DNA from: Eubacterium ramulus ATCC 29099
GTDB taxonomy: Bacteria; Bacillota; Clostridia; Lachnospirales; Lachnospiraceae
NCBI RefSeq assembly: GCF_000469345.1
Contig: NZ_KI271072.1
Span: 23,222-87,221, forward strand
Length of the DNA stretch: 64,000 nt
Direction of reading: 5' to 3'
Positions 35,431 to 45,000 of this stretch are shown here, piece by piece (the first letter of the stretch is position 1; every line of letters starts with the position of its first letter). The translations under genes and the position numbers were made by a program. The notes under the pieces were generated by a model. It was not told where the DNA came from. It saw only the letters and a program-made list of their open reading frames with translations, and did not search any database.

Positions 35431-36219
35431 TTACCTGCCTTTTTCCCAAGGTGTGCATAATTTTCCAATCAGTGAAATGGCCAGATCCATGATCACACCA
35501 ACGACTGCGATGGCAATGATTCCGGCAAATACAACCGGATACTGCATCAGGCTTCGTGCATCGTTGATACGAAAACCGATACCGGATGTGGCTGCGATCA
35601 TCTCTGCACCGACCACTGCCATCCAGGATACACTCAGCCCCAGTTTTAATCCGACGAAAATGGACGGAAGTGCAGATGGCAGATAGATTTTTGTAAACTG
35701 CTGCCAGCAGTTCAGATGATACATTTTTCCAACTTCGATGAGCTTTGGATCCGTGCGCTCAATACCACTGACGGTGTTGACCAGAACCGGAAAATATGCT
35801 GCCAGAAAGATAACGGCTACTTTGGATTCCTCACCGATACCAAACCAGATGATCAGAATCGGAACCCATGCGATCATCGGAATCTGACGGATTGCAGTAA
35901 ATGTCAGCATAAAAAAGCGGTTTGCAAATTTATTCATTCCCATGAGCACGCCAAGCAGGATACCTACCACCACTGCCAGTGCATATCCTTTTGCAATACG
36001 GCTCAAACTGATTCCAATATCTCCTGACAGTGTACCGTTTCCAAGCTGCTCTTTTAAAGTTTCAAGGACGGTACTGATCTTGGGCAGGATCAGTGTGGAC
36101 ATTGCTCCGGTGGATGTGGCAAAATGCCACGCCAGCACAATGATAACCGGCAATATGATCATGTTGATGAAGATCAGCAGTTTTTGTATAAATACGTTAT
36201 TTCCTTTGTACATGCTCAC
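35431..36219 (-). CDS. Sulfonate-type ABC transporter permease (SsuC-like)
   Basis: A 262-residue BPD-type permease with six hydrophobic helices and the EAA-loop sequence in VGKMYHLNCWQQFTKIYLPSALPSIF typical of the SsuC/TauC/NrtB group, followed by GLSVSWMAVVGAEMIAATSGIG. It forms the membrane channel with the ATPase encoded next. Either GTG at 36219 or ATG at 36213 could be the start; both lie after TAAGGAGG. Gene order is binding protein, permease, ATPase with short gaps (9 and 6 bp), so they form one operon. Confidence 0.9.
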   Translation of the reverse strand: MSMYKGNNVFIQKLLIFINMIILPVIIVLAWHFATSTGAMSTLILPKISTVLETLKEQLGNGTLSGDIGISLSRIAKGYALAVVVGILLGVLMGMNKFANRFFMLTFTAIRQIPMIAWVPILIIWFGIGEESKVAVIFLAAYFPVLVNTVSGIERTDPKLIEVGKMYHLNCWQQFTKIYLPSALPSIFVGLKLGLSVSWMAVVGAEMIAATSGIGFRINDARSLMQYPVVFAGIIAIAVVGVIMDLAISLIGKLCTPWEKGR

Positions 36220-36228
36220 GTAGCCTCC

Positions 36229-37296
36229 TTACTGTGCGCTTTCCTGATACTCCTGCACTGCTTTTTCCAGATAGGAGGAATCAATCCAGGAATCAAAATC
36301 TACCTGATTGGTGATGATACCATTGTCAAGTTCAAACTGTTCAATGTTTTTCAAAGAAGATACATAGCGATCATCCAGACTGATGGAATAACCAAGCTGT
36401 ACATCAGATACTGCTACGGATTTCACCTGCTCTAAGGTTCTTCCACTCTTCTCGGCAGACAGCTCATAAAATGCCTCCGGATCGGATATGATATCATTGG
36501 ATGCATTCAGCATTGCTTTGATGATTGCTACCGTCACATCCGAATTTGCACTGATATAATCACTTCTTCCAGTCAGGACATTTGGCTCATAGAACGTATC
36601 CGGATCTGCCTCTACACCTTTATGTAAAATGGTTGCTTTTCCCTGTTCCACCAGGCTGTCTGCCTGTCCGTATGTAACCACTGCCGCATCTACTGCTCCG
36701 GTAGAAAGACTGGACAATCCTTCCGGGATCGTGCTGTTGACAAGCTGTACGTCATCGGCAGTCAGTCCTGCTTCCTGCAACACTTTTAAAATATACATCT
36801 GTGGCGTTGCGCCACGCTGATAGGAAATGGTTTTTCCCTTTAAATCCTGCAAGGATGTGATACCGGAATCTGTGCTGACTGCCAGCTGCCATACCGAACC
36901 AAAGTTTGTCACGGTCAGCAGCTTCGTATCAATGCCGTTTGATTTTGCCATGATACCTGCAAACCCCGCATAATATGCGTAATCCAGATCTCCGGATACT
37001 AACGCCTCATGAATCGCCGGTGCTGCTCCTGTAAACGGAATCAGGTCTGCATCGTAACCCAGTGGATTCAGATATTCATCCAGATATCCTTTTTCCTCTG
37101 CCACTGCCAGTGCACCTTCTGCCCACTGATAGCCGGCACTTGGAAAACCAATGTTGACTACTTGATAACCGTCTTTTTTTGTCTCTGCTTTCGCACTTCC
37201 ATCAGATGATGTGCCACTGTTTCCACAACCGCTGACCACCAGACCTAATGTAAGAACGATACCTAAAACTGCTGCAGTAATTTTTTTGCTTCTCAT
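36229..37296 (-). CDS. Sulfonate/nitrate/taurine-type substrate-binding lipoprotein (SsuA-like)
   Basis: A 355-residue lipoprotein. The N-terminus has a signal peptide with a lipobox-like end (LVVSGCGNSGTS). The mature part is an NMT1/SsuA-type binding fold: VVNIGFPSAGYQWAEGALAV, LIPFTGAAPAIHEALVSGDL, LKGKTISYQRGATPQMYIL and DAAVVTYGQADSLVEQGKA. It presents ligand to the permease and ATPase next door. Sulfonate, taurine and nitrate binders look alike here; the sulfotransferase gene 138 bp upstream favours a sulfur ligand, but an aromatic or thiamin-like ligand is not excluded. Confidence 0.87.
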   Translation of the reverse strand: MRSKKITAAVLGIVLTLGLVVSGCGNSGTSSDGSAKAETKKDGYQVVNIGFPSAGYQWAEGALAVAEEKGYLDEYLNPLGYDADLIPFTGAAPAIHEALVSGDLDYAYYAGFAGIMAKSNGIDTKLLTVTNFGSVWQLAVSTDSGITSLQDLKGKTISYQRGATPQMYILKVLQEAGLTADDVQLVNSTIPEGLSSLSTGAVDAAVVTYGQADSLVEQGKATILHKGVEADPDTFYEPNVLTGRSDYISANSDVTVAIIKAMLNASNDIISDPEAFYELSAEKSGRTLEQVKSVAVSDVQLGYSISLDDRYVSSLKNIEQFELDNGIITNQVDFDSWIDSSYLEKAVQEYQESAQ

Positions 37297-37434
37297 TTTT
37301 CTTCACTCCCTTTCCACGGAATTCTACTTTTTCAACTCTTCTTTGCTCTGCAGGCAGATTTCTTTCGACACCTGTCTGCATTGCTTCTCTATTGTTTCTA
37401 CCTTATTTCTTTCTTCGTAAAACAGGTAACTCTC

Positions 37435-38928
37435 CTATTTCTTGATCAGATCACTTTTCTTTACGGTTGCGACGCAGAAGTTTATTTCCTCGTCCTCATC
37501 CTCGGACGCTCCACCGCCTGTCATCAGACGGGCATTCGGATCTACACCAGCAATGGTTGTCACTTTTCCAAGTCCGTTTCCTACCAAGGATCCCGGTACA
37601 CGGAAGGTTTCTACATCGATTGGCTCCACGGAAATTTCTTCCGGTTTTTTCACCTGTGGAATCCACTCATACGGTACACGGTAAGCACGATATACCATGT
37701 TGTTGGTGAACTGACCGAGAATGGTATTGAAATACGGATTGATGTACTCCCATACGATCTCGTGATCCGGTGTTACCTCGATCAGGCGTCCGTCAGATCC
37801 CTCTGTGATCAGTGTATTTCCGTTTGGCAGTCTCTGTGCACTACTGATATAAGAGCTGTAAAATTTGGATGCATCTGTGAATAACAGGTTGCCTGCTTCC
37901 AATGGTGTGTACTGCCAGGTGATCTCCAGTGTGACCGGATTGAACTGTAATACTCTGGAATAATCTCTTCTCGCGTTGTTAACACCAGTCAGTGCACCAG
38001 GATTCGGGGTTCCGTAACCGCCTTCGCCACCGTTATCAAATACAAGCAGATCGCCTTCGCCCGGAAGTCCTTTCGGAATCATATGTAAATGATGCTGTCC
38101 GATGATCCAACCAAGTTTTTTGGTTGCTTCACTCTCGTTGAAATCCGGTCCCACACGCCATACAATATCGCCTGTCTCTTTGCTGATGATGGCAAGAATG
38201 TTGGAGTTACGTGCATCGATGATGACGTTGTCCGGATGGAAACGCTCATCTCCCTGATCGTACCATTTGTTCTCGCCTAACACAGACATGCTGTTAATGT
38301 GCATCCAGTCGCCACCGGCTTCGCCCTGCAGGCATGGATTACGGAACAGTGCGTTTTTTGCTGCCTCGTCAAATCCAAGCTGTTCAAAATGATCACTCGC
38401 CCGCCAGCTCCATAAAATGTTTCCTTCCCAGTCTACCTCAATGATCTTGTCATCGATCAGCCGTTTATCGGAAATGTCATGATTGTATAAATTTTCATGT
38501 GTCAGGATCAATGTATTTCCACTGTCTGTCTTCGGCTCACCGCCCGGATAATAATATCCGACGGTAGATCCTTCTCGCTGGAAATCATGATGCTGTCTGG
38601 CCATATAAACCGGATCTTTGTCGCCGTCCGCGATCAGCTCTGTTTTATCAAACTTCCATACAATATTGCCGTCCCAGTCTACCTGCACCAGATCGATCTG
38701 ATCCTGATATGCTTTTTTACCGGGTCTGGTTCCTGTGGTTCCCATTACATATCCGCCCGGAAGGATTTTATTCGGAAATCCGCCAAGTCCTGCCCAGAGC
38801 TGAACTTCACGGCCGTTCATGTCGATGAGAAGTGCTCCTTTTGCGGATGGAAAAACGGTGTAGCCGTTGAATGTTTTGTCTTTATCATAAATTAATGTTC
38901 CTGTTGGAAAAATACTTGGATATCCCAT
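37435..38928 (-). CDS. Aryl-sulfate sulfotransferase-like beta-propeller enzyme, without signal peptide
   Basis: A 497-residue protein of the arylsulfotransferase (ASST) family, a six-bladed propeller. Repeated blades are visible (ILPGGYVMGTTG, GNTLILTHENLY, GDLLVFDNGGEGGYG, RLPNGNTLITEGSDGRLIEV), each with aromatic/Asp turn motifs such as VDWDGNIVWKF and VDWEGNILWSW. Conserved histidines lie at ARQHHDF, DWMHINSMS and GQHHLHMIPKG; ASSTs use a catalytic histidine as the sulfate carrier. ASST was first studied in a human gut Eubacterium and moves sulfate from phenol sulfates to other phenols. Unlike the secreted E. coli enzyme, this one starts MGYPSIF with no signal peptide, so it is probably cytoplasmic. 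A thioredoxin gene lies upstream and the importer genes downstream. Confidence 0.85.
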   Translation of the reverse strand: MGYPSIFPTGTLIYDKDKTFNGYTVFPSAKGALLIDMNGREVQLWAGLGGFPNKILPGGYVMGTTGTRPGKKAYQDQIDLVQVDWDGNIVWKFDKTELIADGDKDPVYMARQHHDFQREGSTVGYYYPGGEPKTDSGNTLILTHENLYNHDISDKRLIDDKIIEVDWEGNILWSWRASDHFEQLGFDEAAKNALFRNPCLQGEAGGDWMHINSMSVLGENKWYDQGDERFHPDNVIIDARNSNILAIISKETGDIVWRVGPDFNESEATKKLGWIIGQHHLHMIPKGLPGEGDLLVFDNGGEGGYGTPNPGALTGVNNARRDYSRVLQFNPVTLEITWQYTPLEAGNLLFTDASKFYSSYISSAQRLPNGNTLITEGSDGRLIEVTPDHEIVWEYINPYFNTILGQFTNNMVYRAYRVPYEWIPQVKKPEEISVEPIDVETFRVPGSLVGNGLGKVTTIAGVDPNARLMTGGGASEDEDEEINFCVATVKKSDLIKK

Positions 38929-38962
38929 GATGTTGTCTCCTGTTCTTATCTGAATTCTTTTA

Positions 38963-39126
38963 GTAAAGCGGACATTCGCAATCCGCTTTCGCTACTTGCT
39001 CATGAACGCAGTCGCTTTGCGACCTGTCAGTGGGAGTTTTTAACTCACACTGACATAAGCATCCCCCCTTACCCACCGCTTAGTGCTCTACGCACTTGAA
39101 GCGGGGGAATGCTTATTCTGCGTTCA
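38963..39126 (+). repeat. Full-length structured intergenic repeat (copy A)
   Basis: A 164-bp sequence, almost identical to 45875-46037. It has a first hairpin (AAAGCGGA...TCCGCTTT), an outer stem GAACGCAG (39004-39011) / CTGCGTTC (39118-39125), and inside it hairpins GTCGCTTTGCGAC, CAGTGGGAG/CTCACACTG, and AAGCATCCCCC pairing with GGGGGAATGCTT around a further GCTTAGTGC/GCACTTGAAGC arm. It lies between the thioredoxin and sulfotransferase genes. No protein is encoded. Confidence 0.9.
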
Positions 39127-39138
39127 AATCAGTTCGGT

Positions 39139-39450
39139 CTATAACTTCTTAATATTCTCCGCAATGATTAATTTGTGTGTAAATCCTACGGATTTTTCTC
39201 TGATTTCTCCATCCTTAAAATACAGCAATGTCGGTACGGAACTAATCTCATATTCCTCTGCCAGAGACAGCTGAGCCGGAATCAATACTTTTCCGAAGTA
39301 TACTTCATTTCCTGCTTCCTCGGAAAGTTCCGTAATGCCTGCCTCCAGCTTCTTACAGTGCTTACAGGTTGCAGAATAGAATTCTACAACGGCGATGCTG
39401 TGTTTTTTTATTGCTTTGTCAAAATTTTCTCTCGTCAGTTCGTTTACCAT
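39139..39450 (-). CDS. Thioredoxin-like protein with CKHC active site
   Basis: A 103-residue thioredoxin-fold protein: AVVEFYSATCKHCKKLEAGI has the redox pair as CKHC rather than CGPC, and the cis-proline loop is SVPTLLYFKDG. It has no signal peptide, so it acts in the cytoplasm. It starts 51 bp after the thioredoxin reductase gene and would be its electron acceptor. With CKHC the redox potential may differ from ordinary thioredoxin. A place in sulfur or sulfotransferase chemistry is inferred from the neighbours. Confidence 0.9.
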   Translation of the reverse strand: MVNELTRENFDKAIKKHSIAVVEFYSATCKHCKKLEAGITELSEEAGNEVYFGKVLIPAQLSLAEEYEISSVPTLLYFKDGEIREKSVGFTHKLIIAENIKKL

Positions 39451-39500
39451 ACGGTTGTTTCCTTTCTATTTCTCCACCCTATATTCGGACTGGGTTGTTT

Positions 39501-40400
39501 TTACTTTCTGATGATATATTGTATTGCTGAATTCGCTGCATTTGCGCCGTCTGCTGCCGCCGTAATGATCTGTCTGAGTTCTTTTGTTCTCACATCACCT
39601 GCCACGAAAAATCCCGGAACCAATGTCACCCCGTCTTCGCCCGCTTTGATGTAACCACTCTCATCCAATGCCACCAGTTTTTTGACTGCTTCTGTCTGTG
39701 GGATCATTCCGATCGCCACGAAAACGCCCTGGATATTCAATGCAGTTCCCGTATCCAACAGAAGGATTTTCACTTTTCCATTACCGGTAATCTCCTGTAC
39801 CTTCGCATTTCGGATAATCTCCACATTTTCTTTCTGCTCCAGTTTTGCAAGTGTGGATGCATCCCCACGAAATTCTGCTCTGCGGTGGATCAGATATACT
39901 TTGTTACAGATTTCCGAAAGCAGTAACGCATCATCCAGTGCGCTGTTGCCTCCACCGATCACCGCTACATCTTTGCCGTGATAAAAGGCTCCATCACAGG
40001 ATGCACAGTAGGAAATTCCTCTGTTTTCGAATTTCTCACTTCCCGGAACTGCAAGTTTCCGATGAGCGGCTCCCGCAGTGTAGATCACTGTTTTGCTACT
40101 TTGTACTTCACCGCTTTCCAATGTGATATCAAAGCTTTCTTCCGTTTTCTGAATACCGGTCACTTCGGCTTCCAAAAATTTGATTCCAAGTGCTTCAGCA
40201 TGTTCCCGGATCTTTTCCCCTAATTCATAACCGTTGATTCCGTAAAAACCGGGATAGTTGTCAATGCGGCTGCTCTCTGCCATCTGACCGGTTCCTTCAT
40301 ATTCTTTTTCCACGATCAGTACATTCAGATTTGCCCGTTTTGCATAAATCGCTGCGGTCATACCCGCCGGTCCACTTCCGATGATCAGAACATCTGTCAT
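39501..40400 (-). CDS. trxB: Thioredoxin reductase (NADPH, FAD)
   Basis: A 299-residue low-molecular-weight thioredoxin reductase. It has the FAD site VLIIGSGPAGMTAAIYA, the redox-active CASCDG motif (ISYCASCDGAFYHG), the NADPH site VAVIGGGNSALDDALLL, and the terminal FAD segment FFVAGDVRTKELRQIITAA. It passes electrons from NADPH to the adjacent CKHC thioredoxin. The ATG at 40400 follows GGGAGG; an upstream frame to 40439 is discarded. It appears to be the first gene of the sulfur cluster, with two dyads upstream and a LysR gene just before. Confidence 0.93.
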   Translation of the reverse strand: MTDVLIIGSGPAGMTAAIYAKRANLNVLIVEKEYEGTGQMAESSRIDNYPGFYGINGYELGEKIREHAEALGIKFLEAEVTGIQKTEESFDITLESGEVQSSKTVIYTAGAAHRKLAVPGSEKFENRGISYCASCDGAFYHGKDVAVIGGGNSALDDALLLSEICNKVYLIHRRAEFRGDASTLAKLEQKENVEIIRNAKVQEITGNGKVKILLLDTGTALNIQGVFVAIGMIPQTEAVKKLVALDESGYIKAGEDGVTLVPGFFVAGDVRTKELRQIITAAADGANAANSAIQYIIRK

Positions 40401-40470
40401 TTGTTTTTCCTCCCGTTTTTTATATTTCCTATTATTCATACTTACTTAATAGGTTTTGCATGCCATTGAT

Positions 40471-40488
40471 ACTATCACATCAAATAGT
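40471..40488 (-). promoter_or_regulatory. Dyad ACTAT-N8-ATAGT upstream of trxB
   Basis: An inverted repeat 70-88 bp before the trxB start. It could be the activation site of the LysR-type regulator encoded upstream, since it overlaps where a -35 element would fall for TATTAA. Confidence 0.35.
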
Positions 40489-40519
40489 GACTGTCTAATA
40501 CACAAAAAAAATAACCAGT

Positions 40520-40536
40520 TATAGTTTTTTGCTATA
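40520..40536 (-). promoter_or_regulatory. Dyad TATAG-N7-CTATA, LysR-type operator candidate
   Basis: A 17-bp perfect dyad with a T-N11-A core, the typical LysR-family recognition pattern, about 120-136 bp upstream of trxB and 32 bp from the second dyad. Confidence 0.45.
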
Positions 40537-40585
40537 TCTTGCATATTTGGGTGGCTTAAAGTTTATGATTTAAGTTTAAAAAAAT

Positions 40586-40650
40586 AAGACCTTCTGTATT
40601 TTGTCTCAGTCGCTAATAATCGCTCCTTGAGAAAAAATACAGAAGGTCTT
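40586..40650 (-). terminator. Long hairpin terminator of the LysR gene
   Basis: A perfect 17-bp outer stem (AAGACCTTCTGTATTTT / AAAATACAGAAGGTCTT) with a smaller CTCAG/CTTGAG stem inside, followed on the minus strand by TTATTTTTTT. Confidence 0.85.
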
Positions 40651-40716
40651 AATCTACACAATGATATTTGTAAATTTTCCACACTTCTTTAACCACACAA
40701 TTACCCGAAACTATTA

Positions 40717-41652
40717 CTATTCCGCCAGATATTGCCGCAATGCAGTCACATATTCCTGACCAAGTTTGCTCAAAATCAGATTTTTTCTGGTCACATACCC
40801 AATCTCCATCTGATTTTCTTCCTGCGAATCGTCAAACTGTCCATCATTCCGAAACGGTACTGCACGATAATCACTGCCGTTTAATTCTTCACAAATCAGA
40901 CCGGAACACAACGTATATCCATTCAGTCCAATCATCAGATTCAACATCGTTGCACGGTCATTTGCATGAATGATCTGACTGTATTCATTGGTAGGAAGCA
41001 ATTCTTCCGACAGATAAAAAGAACTGTTATCTCCCTGCTCAAAAGACAGGCAGGGATATTTTTCCAATTGCTCCATTGTCAAAAATGGTTCATCCGCCAA
41101 CGGATGTCCTTTCCATAAATATACATAGGCTTTGCAGGAAATCAATGGATGAAACTCCAGATTTGCCGATTTTAACAGTTTTTCCATAGATTTTCGGTTA
41201 AATTCACTCAGATACAACACGCCGATCTCACTTTTCATAGTGCTTACTTCCTGAATAACTTCCATTGTCTTTGTCTCGCGGATTGCCAGTTCATATTTTG
41301 ACATATCCAGTTTTTTTGCCACATCAACAAATGCCTTTACCGCAAAAGAGTAGTGCTGGGTGGATACCGCAAATTTCTTTTTATAAGAACCGCCCTCTCC
41401 ATAACGCTGCAACAGCTGTTCATACTCCCGATAAAGTTCCCGGGCATACGCCAGAAATTCCACACCATCATTTGTCAACGTCACGCCTCGTCCGGTACGG
41501 AAGAAAATGGTAATTCCTACTTCTTTTTCCAGTTCTTTTAATGCATTGGTCAGCGATGGCTGTGAAACATACAACTGCTCTGCTGCTTTATTTAATGATT
41601 TCGTTTCCGCAATGGTCAATATATATTTTAATTGTACAAATGTCATGCTCAT
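40717..41652 (-). CDS. LysR-family transcription regulator
   Basis: A 311-residue LysR-type regulator. The N-terminal winged helix (about 1-60) has ETKSLNKAAEQLYVSQPSLT and LEKEVGITIFFRTGRGVTLT. The co-inducer domain follows (about 90-305). It lies upstream of and in the same direction as trxB, separated by a strong terminator and two dyads. Most LysR regulators act on nearby genes, so it is the likely controller of the trxB-trx-sulfotransferase-ssuACB cluster; CysB/Cbl of enterobacteria are a functional parallel for sulfur. The ligand is unknown. Confidence 0.9.
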   Translation of the reverse strand: MSMTFVQLKYILTIAETKSLNKAAEQLYVSQPSLTNALKELEKEVGITIFFRTGRGVTLTNDGVEFLAYARELYREYEQLLQRYGEGGSYKKKFAVSTQHYSFAVKAFVDVAKKLDMSKYELAIRETKTMEVIQEVSTMKSEIGVLYLSEFNRKSMEKLLKSANLEFHPLISCKAYVYLWKGHPLADEPFLTMEQLEKYPCLSFEQGDNSSFYLSEELLPTNEYSQIIHANDRATMLNLMIGLNGYTLCSGLICEELNGSDYRAVPFRNDGQFDDSQEENQMEIGYVTRKNLILSKLGQEYVTALRQYLAE

Positions 41653-42030
41653 TCCCTCTTTCCAAAAATATCATCACTTCCATATTGTGTAATACTCTTA
41701 TGACGATGTTAAGGGTTAGTCTAGCACCTTTATATCATACTGTAAAGATAGGAATTCATCCTTTTTCTAACTGAAGATCCGGAATATTTCTGATATGTGA
41801 ATCACCAGTGTAAATCTGCCTGAAATTCGCATCTTCCTACTAACCTTGTCTACTTTTACTCCTCTTTTTCTTTATATTCTTTTCTTATATCATCTGAAAT
41901 TTTACCTACATTTCAATTTTTCTTCCTTTCAGATTTTACATTTGCCTGTTAGAGTAAGCACTGCATAATTGCAAATTAACAGAATTGCACATACACACTT
42001 GCGCAAAATCTACTTAAAAAGGAGTGTCTT
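41653..42030. other. 378-bp intergenic region between divergent LysR and phosphoesterase genes
   Basis: No gene is seen. It holds the promoter of the surface phosphoesterase (41942-41969) and must hold that of the LysR gene. The middle is A/T and pyrimidine-rich, with no clear dyad. Confidence 0.65.
41942..41969 (+). promoter_or_regulatory. Candidate promoter of the surface phosphoesterase gene
   Basis: TTGCCT (41942-41947), a 16-bp spacer, then CATAAT (41964-41969), 62 bp before the ATG at 42031. AAAGGAG precedes the ATG. Confidence 0.5.
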
Positions 42031-45000
42031 ATGAAAAAACGATTGAAACAGATTGCTGCACTTTCGCTGATCGCAGCACTTACCTGTTCTCAGAGCATCT
42101 TCGCTTCTGCGGAACAGATTACAACATTAAAAGCATCTTCTGCTGTTACTACAGAATATCTGACATTGCAGCCGGGCGAAACACAGTCCAGCGTAAATCT
42201 GAACTGGTATGCACCGGAAGGTACAAAAACTGCGCTTGTGAAATTTGGTGACCAGATTATCACAGCCAGCATCAGTGCTCTCCATCTGCCTACTGCCATG
42301 ACATCCAAATACACAGACAGCGGTAAATTGGTCTGCAAAGCAACCATTGAAAACCTTGCAGCAGATACCAATTATCAGTATCAGATTTCCTATGATAATG
42401 GTCAGACCTGGTCTGAAGCACATACTTACACTACACCGTCCGCGGATTCTTTTACCTTCGCTTTTACCAGCGACCCACAGATCAAAGAAAACGGAGAAAC
42501 AGACAAGCGTGGATGGAATTCATCTGATGACAAAAACCAGACTGGATGGGCTTCCATGATGAACACACTTGCAGACAATCATGTAAATCTCGTTGTGTCC
42601 GCCGGTGATCAGGTGGAGGATCAGAGTTGGGGAAAATCCAGCGAATATACTTCCTTTTTTGCACCGGAAGAAATGTCTTCGATCTTATATGCACCTGCTG
42701 TCGGCAATCATGACAGACACTACATGTTCGAAGATCATTTTAATCTGCCCAATGAACTTGCCATTGATGGGAGCGAAGGTGCTCTGACCCAGGTAAAAAC
42801 CACCTTCCGCGGGCAAAACAACGGCACCAGCCAGAGCCATGGCAACTACATCCAGGCTACTGCAAATGAAATCAGAAACAATTCCGCTTCCAACGGTGTA
42901 ACACCGAATGCTGATGGTCAGTATGATTTTACTGAACGCCGTGAAATGGAAACTAAAGGCAACTACTATTACCTGTATGACAATGTTTTGTTTGTCACAT
43001 TAAATACCGGTGCTTATCCGGGTGGCAATGATGATGAAAATGCAGATAATGCCTCCGTTCCCAGCGCTTCCAAAGATAATTCTGAGGCAGAAGCTATTGT
43101 AAATAACTTCCGCACAGTCCTGACATCTGCTACCACAGAATATCAGGGACAGTATCAGTGGCTGGTAGTCACACATCACAAATCAACACAGACGGTTGCC
43201 AAACATGCTGCAGACTCTGATATTGAAAACTATGTCGATGCCGGATTTGAAAAAGTAATGGATGACTTTGATGTGGACTTCGTACTTGGCGGACACGATC
43301 ATGTATACTCCAGAAGTTATGTATTAAAAGACGGTAAACGAAACGCTGAGCGACTGAGCAGTTATCATGATCCGGACGGCACGATCTACCTGACCGGTAA
43401 CTGTGCGTCCGACATGCAATACTATACCCCATTTGCAAAAGTAGACAAAGCCAACAACACCGATTTCCCGGTCCTGGCTAATGGTGAAACCGGTTCTGCT
43501 GCTTATCTGAAAGGGCAGACTGCTGAACATCCATCTGAATATCTTCCATATGGAAATCAGGAATGGAATCAGGATTACAGTCCAAGTTATGCGATCTTTG
43601 ATGTCAGTGATCAGCAGATTTCCGTAAAAGTATACAATCTGGACGGCGACAGTTCCAATCCGACCAGCAAACTGATCGATACCTTTTCCGTCAGCAAGCA
43701 GACCGATGCAGGGACCAAAACAGAAGGATTTGAAAATCAGAACACTGTCTCCTCTCTGGCTCTGACACAGGCTGCACGATATGATTCCGGTATCAGCAAC
43801 GCAGACGGCGGCGTTATGGAAATCGTAGAATATAATACCAAAACAGGATGGGCTTATGCAATAAACGGTCAGAATGGTACCCTGGCTGCTATCCCACTGA
43901 AAACTCTGGAATATAAAGACACCGTTGATCTGCTGGATGCTAATGCGATTGACATCAAATCCATTGTGAAAGCCGCAGACACTTCTTTCCAGTATGGTGA
44001 TATGACGTCCGTAACCATCTCCGAAGACGGTACCTGTCTCGCAGCAGCACTCCAGGCTGAAAATTATGCTGCCAATGGCCGCATCGCCCTGTTTGACTGC
44101 AATGCAGATGGAACACTCTCCCTGAAAAAGCTTTATGAGACCGGTATCCAGCCGGATATGATCACCTTTACTCCAGACGGAAGCAAACTGCTCACAGCTG
44201 ATGAAGGCGAACCGAGAGAAGGATATTCCACAAACAGTACCGATCCACAAGGTACCGTAACAATTGTTGATCTTGCTTCAGACACTGTCACAAAAGCAGA
44301 TTTTACTGCTTATGACAGCGAAGCGAATCGCAAACAGCTTACCGATGCAGGAATTGTCCTGAAAAAAAATACCGTACCGTCTGTCGATCTGGAACCGGAA
44401 TATATTGCAGCGGACAATTCCACTGCCTACATCACACTTCAGGAAGCAAATGCCATTGCTGTTCTGGATCTTAACAAAAAAGAATTTACTGGTATCTACT
44501 CTGCAGGTTTTGAAGATTACAGCAAAACAGCTGTCGATATTGACAAAAAGAATAGCAGCTACAATGCCAAGACCTATGATTCCTTAAAAGGAATCCGTAT
44601 GCCGGACGGTATTGCTACTTACACCGTAAATGGAACCGATTATATTGTGATCGCAAATGAGGGTGACTCCAGAGAATGGGGCAGCTACACCAATGAAGAT
44701 GAACGTAACTTTGGAAAAGGAAAGACTTCTCCCTCCGGAAAAATCACTGCCGAAAACAGTGGATTAAATGGTAAAGTTGTATTTTTTGATACAAAAGATT
44801 ACGACGGTCTGGATTCAGATTCTGACTATCTCTTTGGTGGACGTTCCTTCACGATTTTCAAAGCAGATACGAATGGACTAACAGAAGTATTTGACAGCGG
44901 CAGCAATTTTGAATCTGCCACAGCTGCTTACTTACCGAATTTCTTTAACTGTTCCAACGACAATACCGACCTCGACAACCGCTCCGGCAAAAAAGGTCCG

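Larger units (their letters stand above)
40401..40716. other. 316-bp control region between the LysR gene and trxB
   Basis: No gene is seen. It contains two inverted repeats close to trxB (40471-40488 and 40520-40536), a weak -10-like TATTAA on the minus strand near 40450, and the LysR terminator (40586-40650). Confidence 0.65.

Noticed and set aside
39083..39274. A 63-codon plus-strand frame beginning MLYALEAGECLF, echoed near 46000 (LYALEAGDCLF)
   Set aside because: Both lie inside the repeat element and only reflect the repeated DNA; there is no ribosome site and the frame ends differ.
40586..40650. 65-bp near-perfect inverted repeat considered as a miniature transposon
   Set aside because: It has no target duplication or second copy in the window, and a T-run follows in the LysR direction, so a terminator explains it.
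43324..44250. A 308-codon minus-strand frame inside the surface phosphoesterase gene
   Set aside because: It is antisense to a strongly supported coding region, with Phe/Ile/Cys-rich shadow composition.
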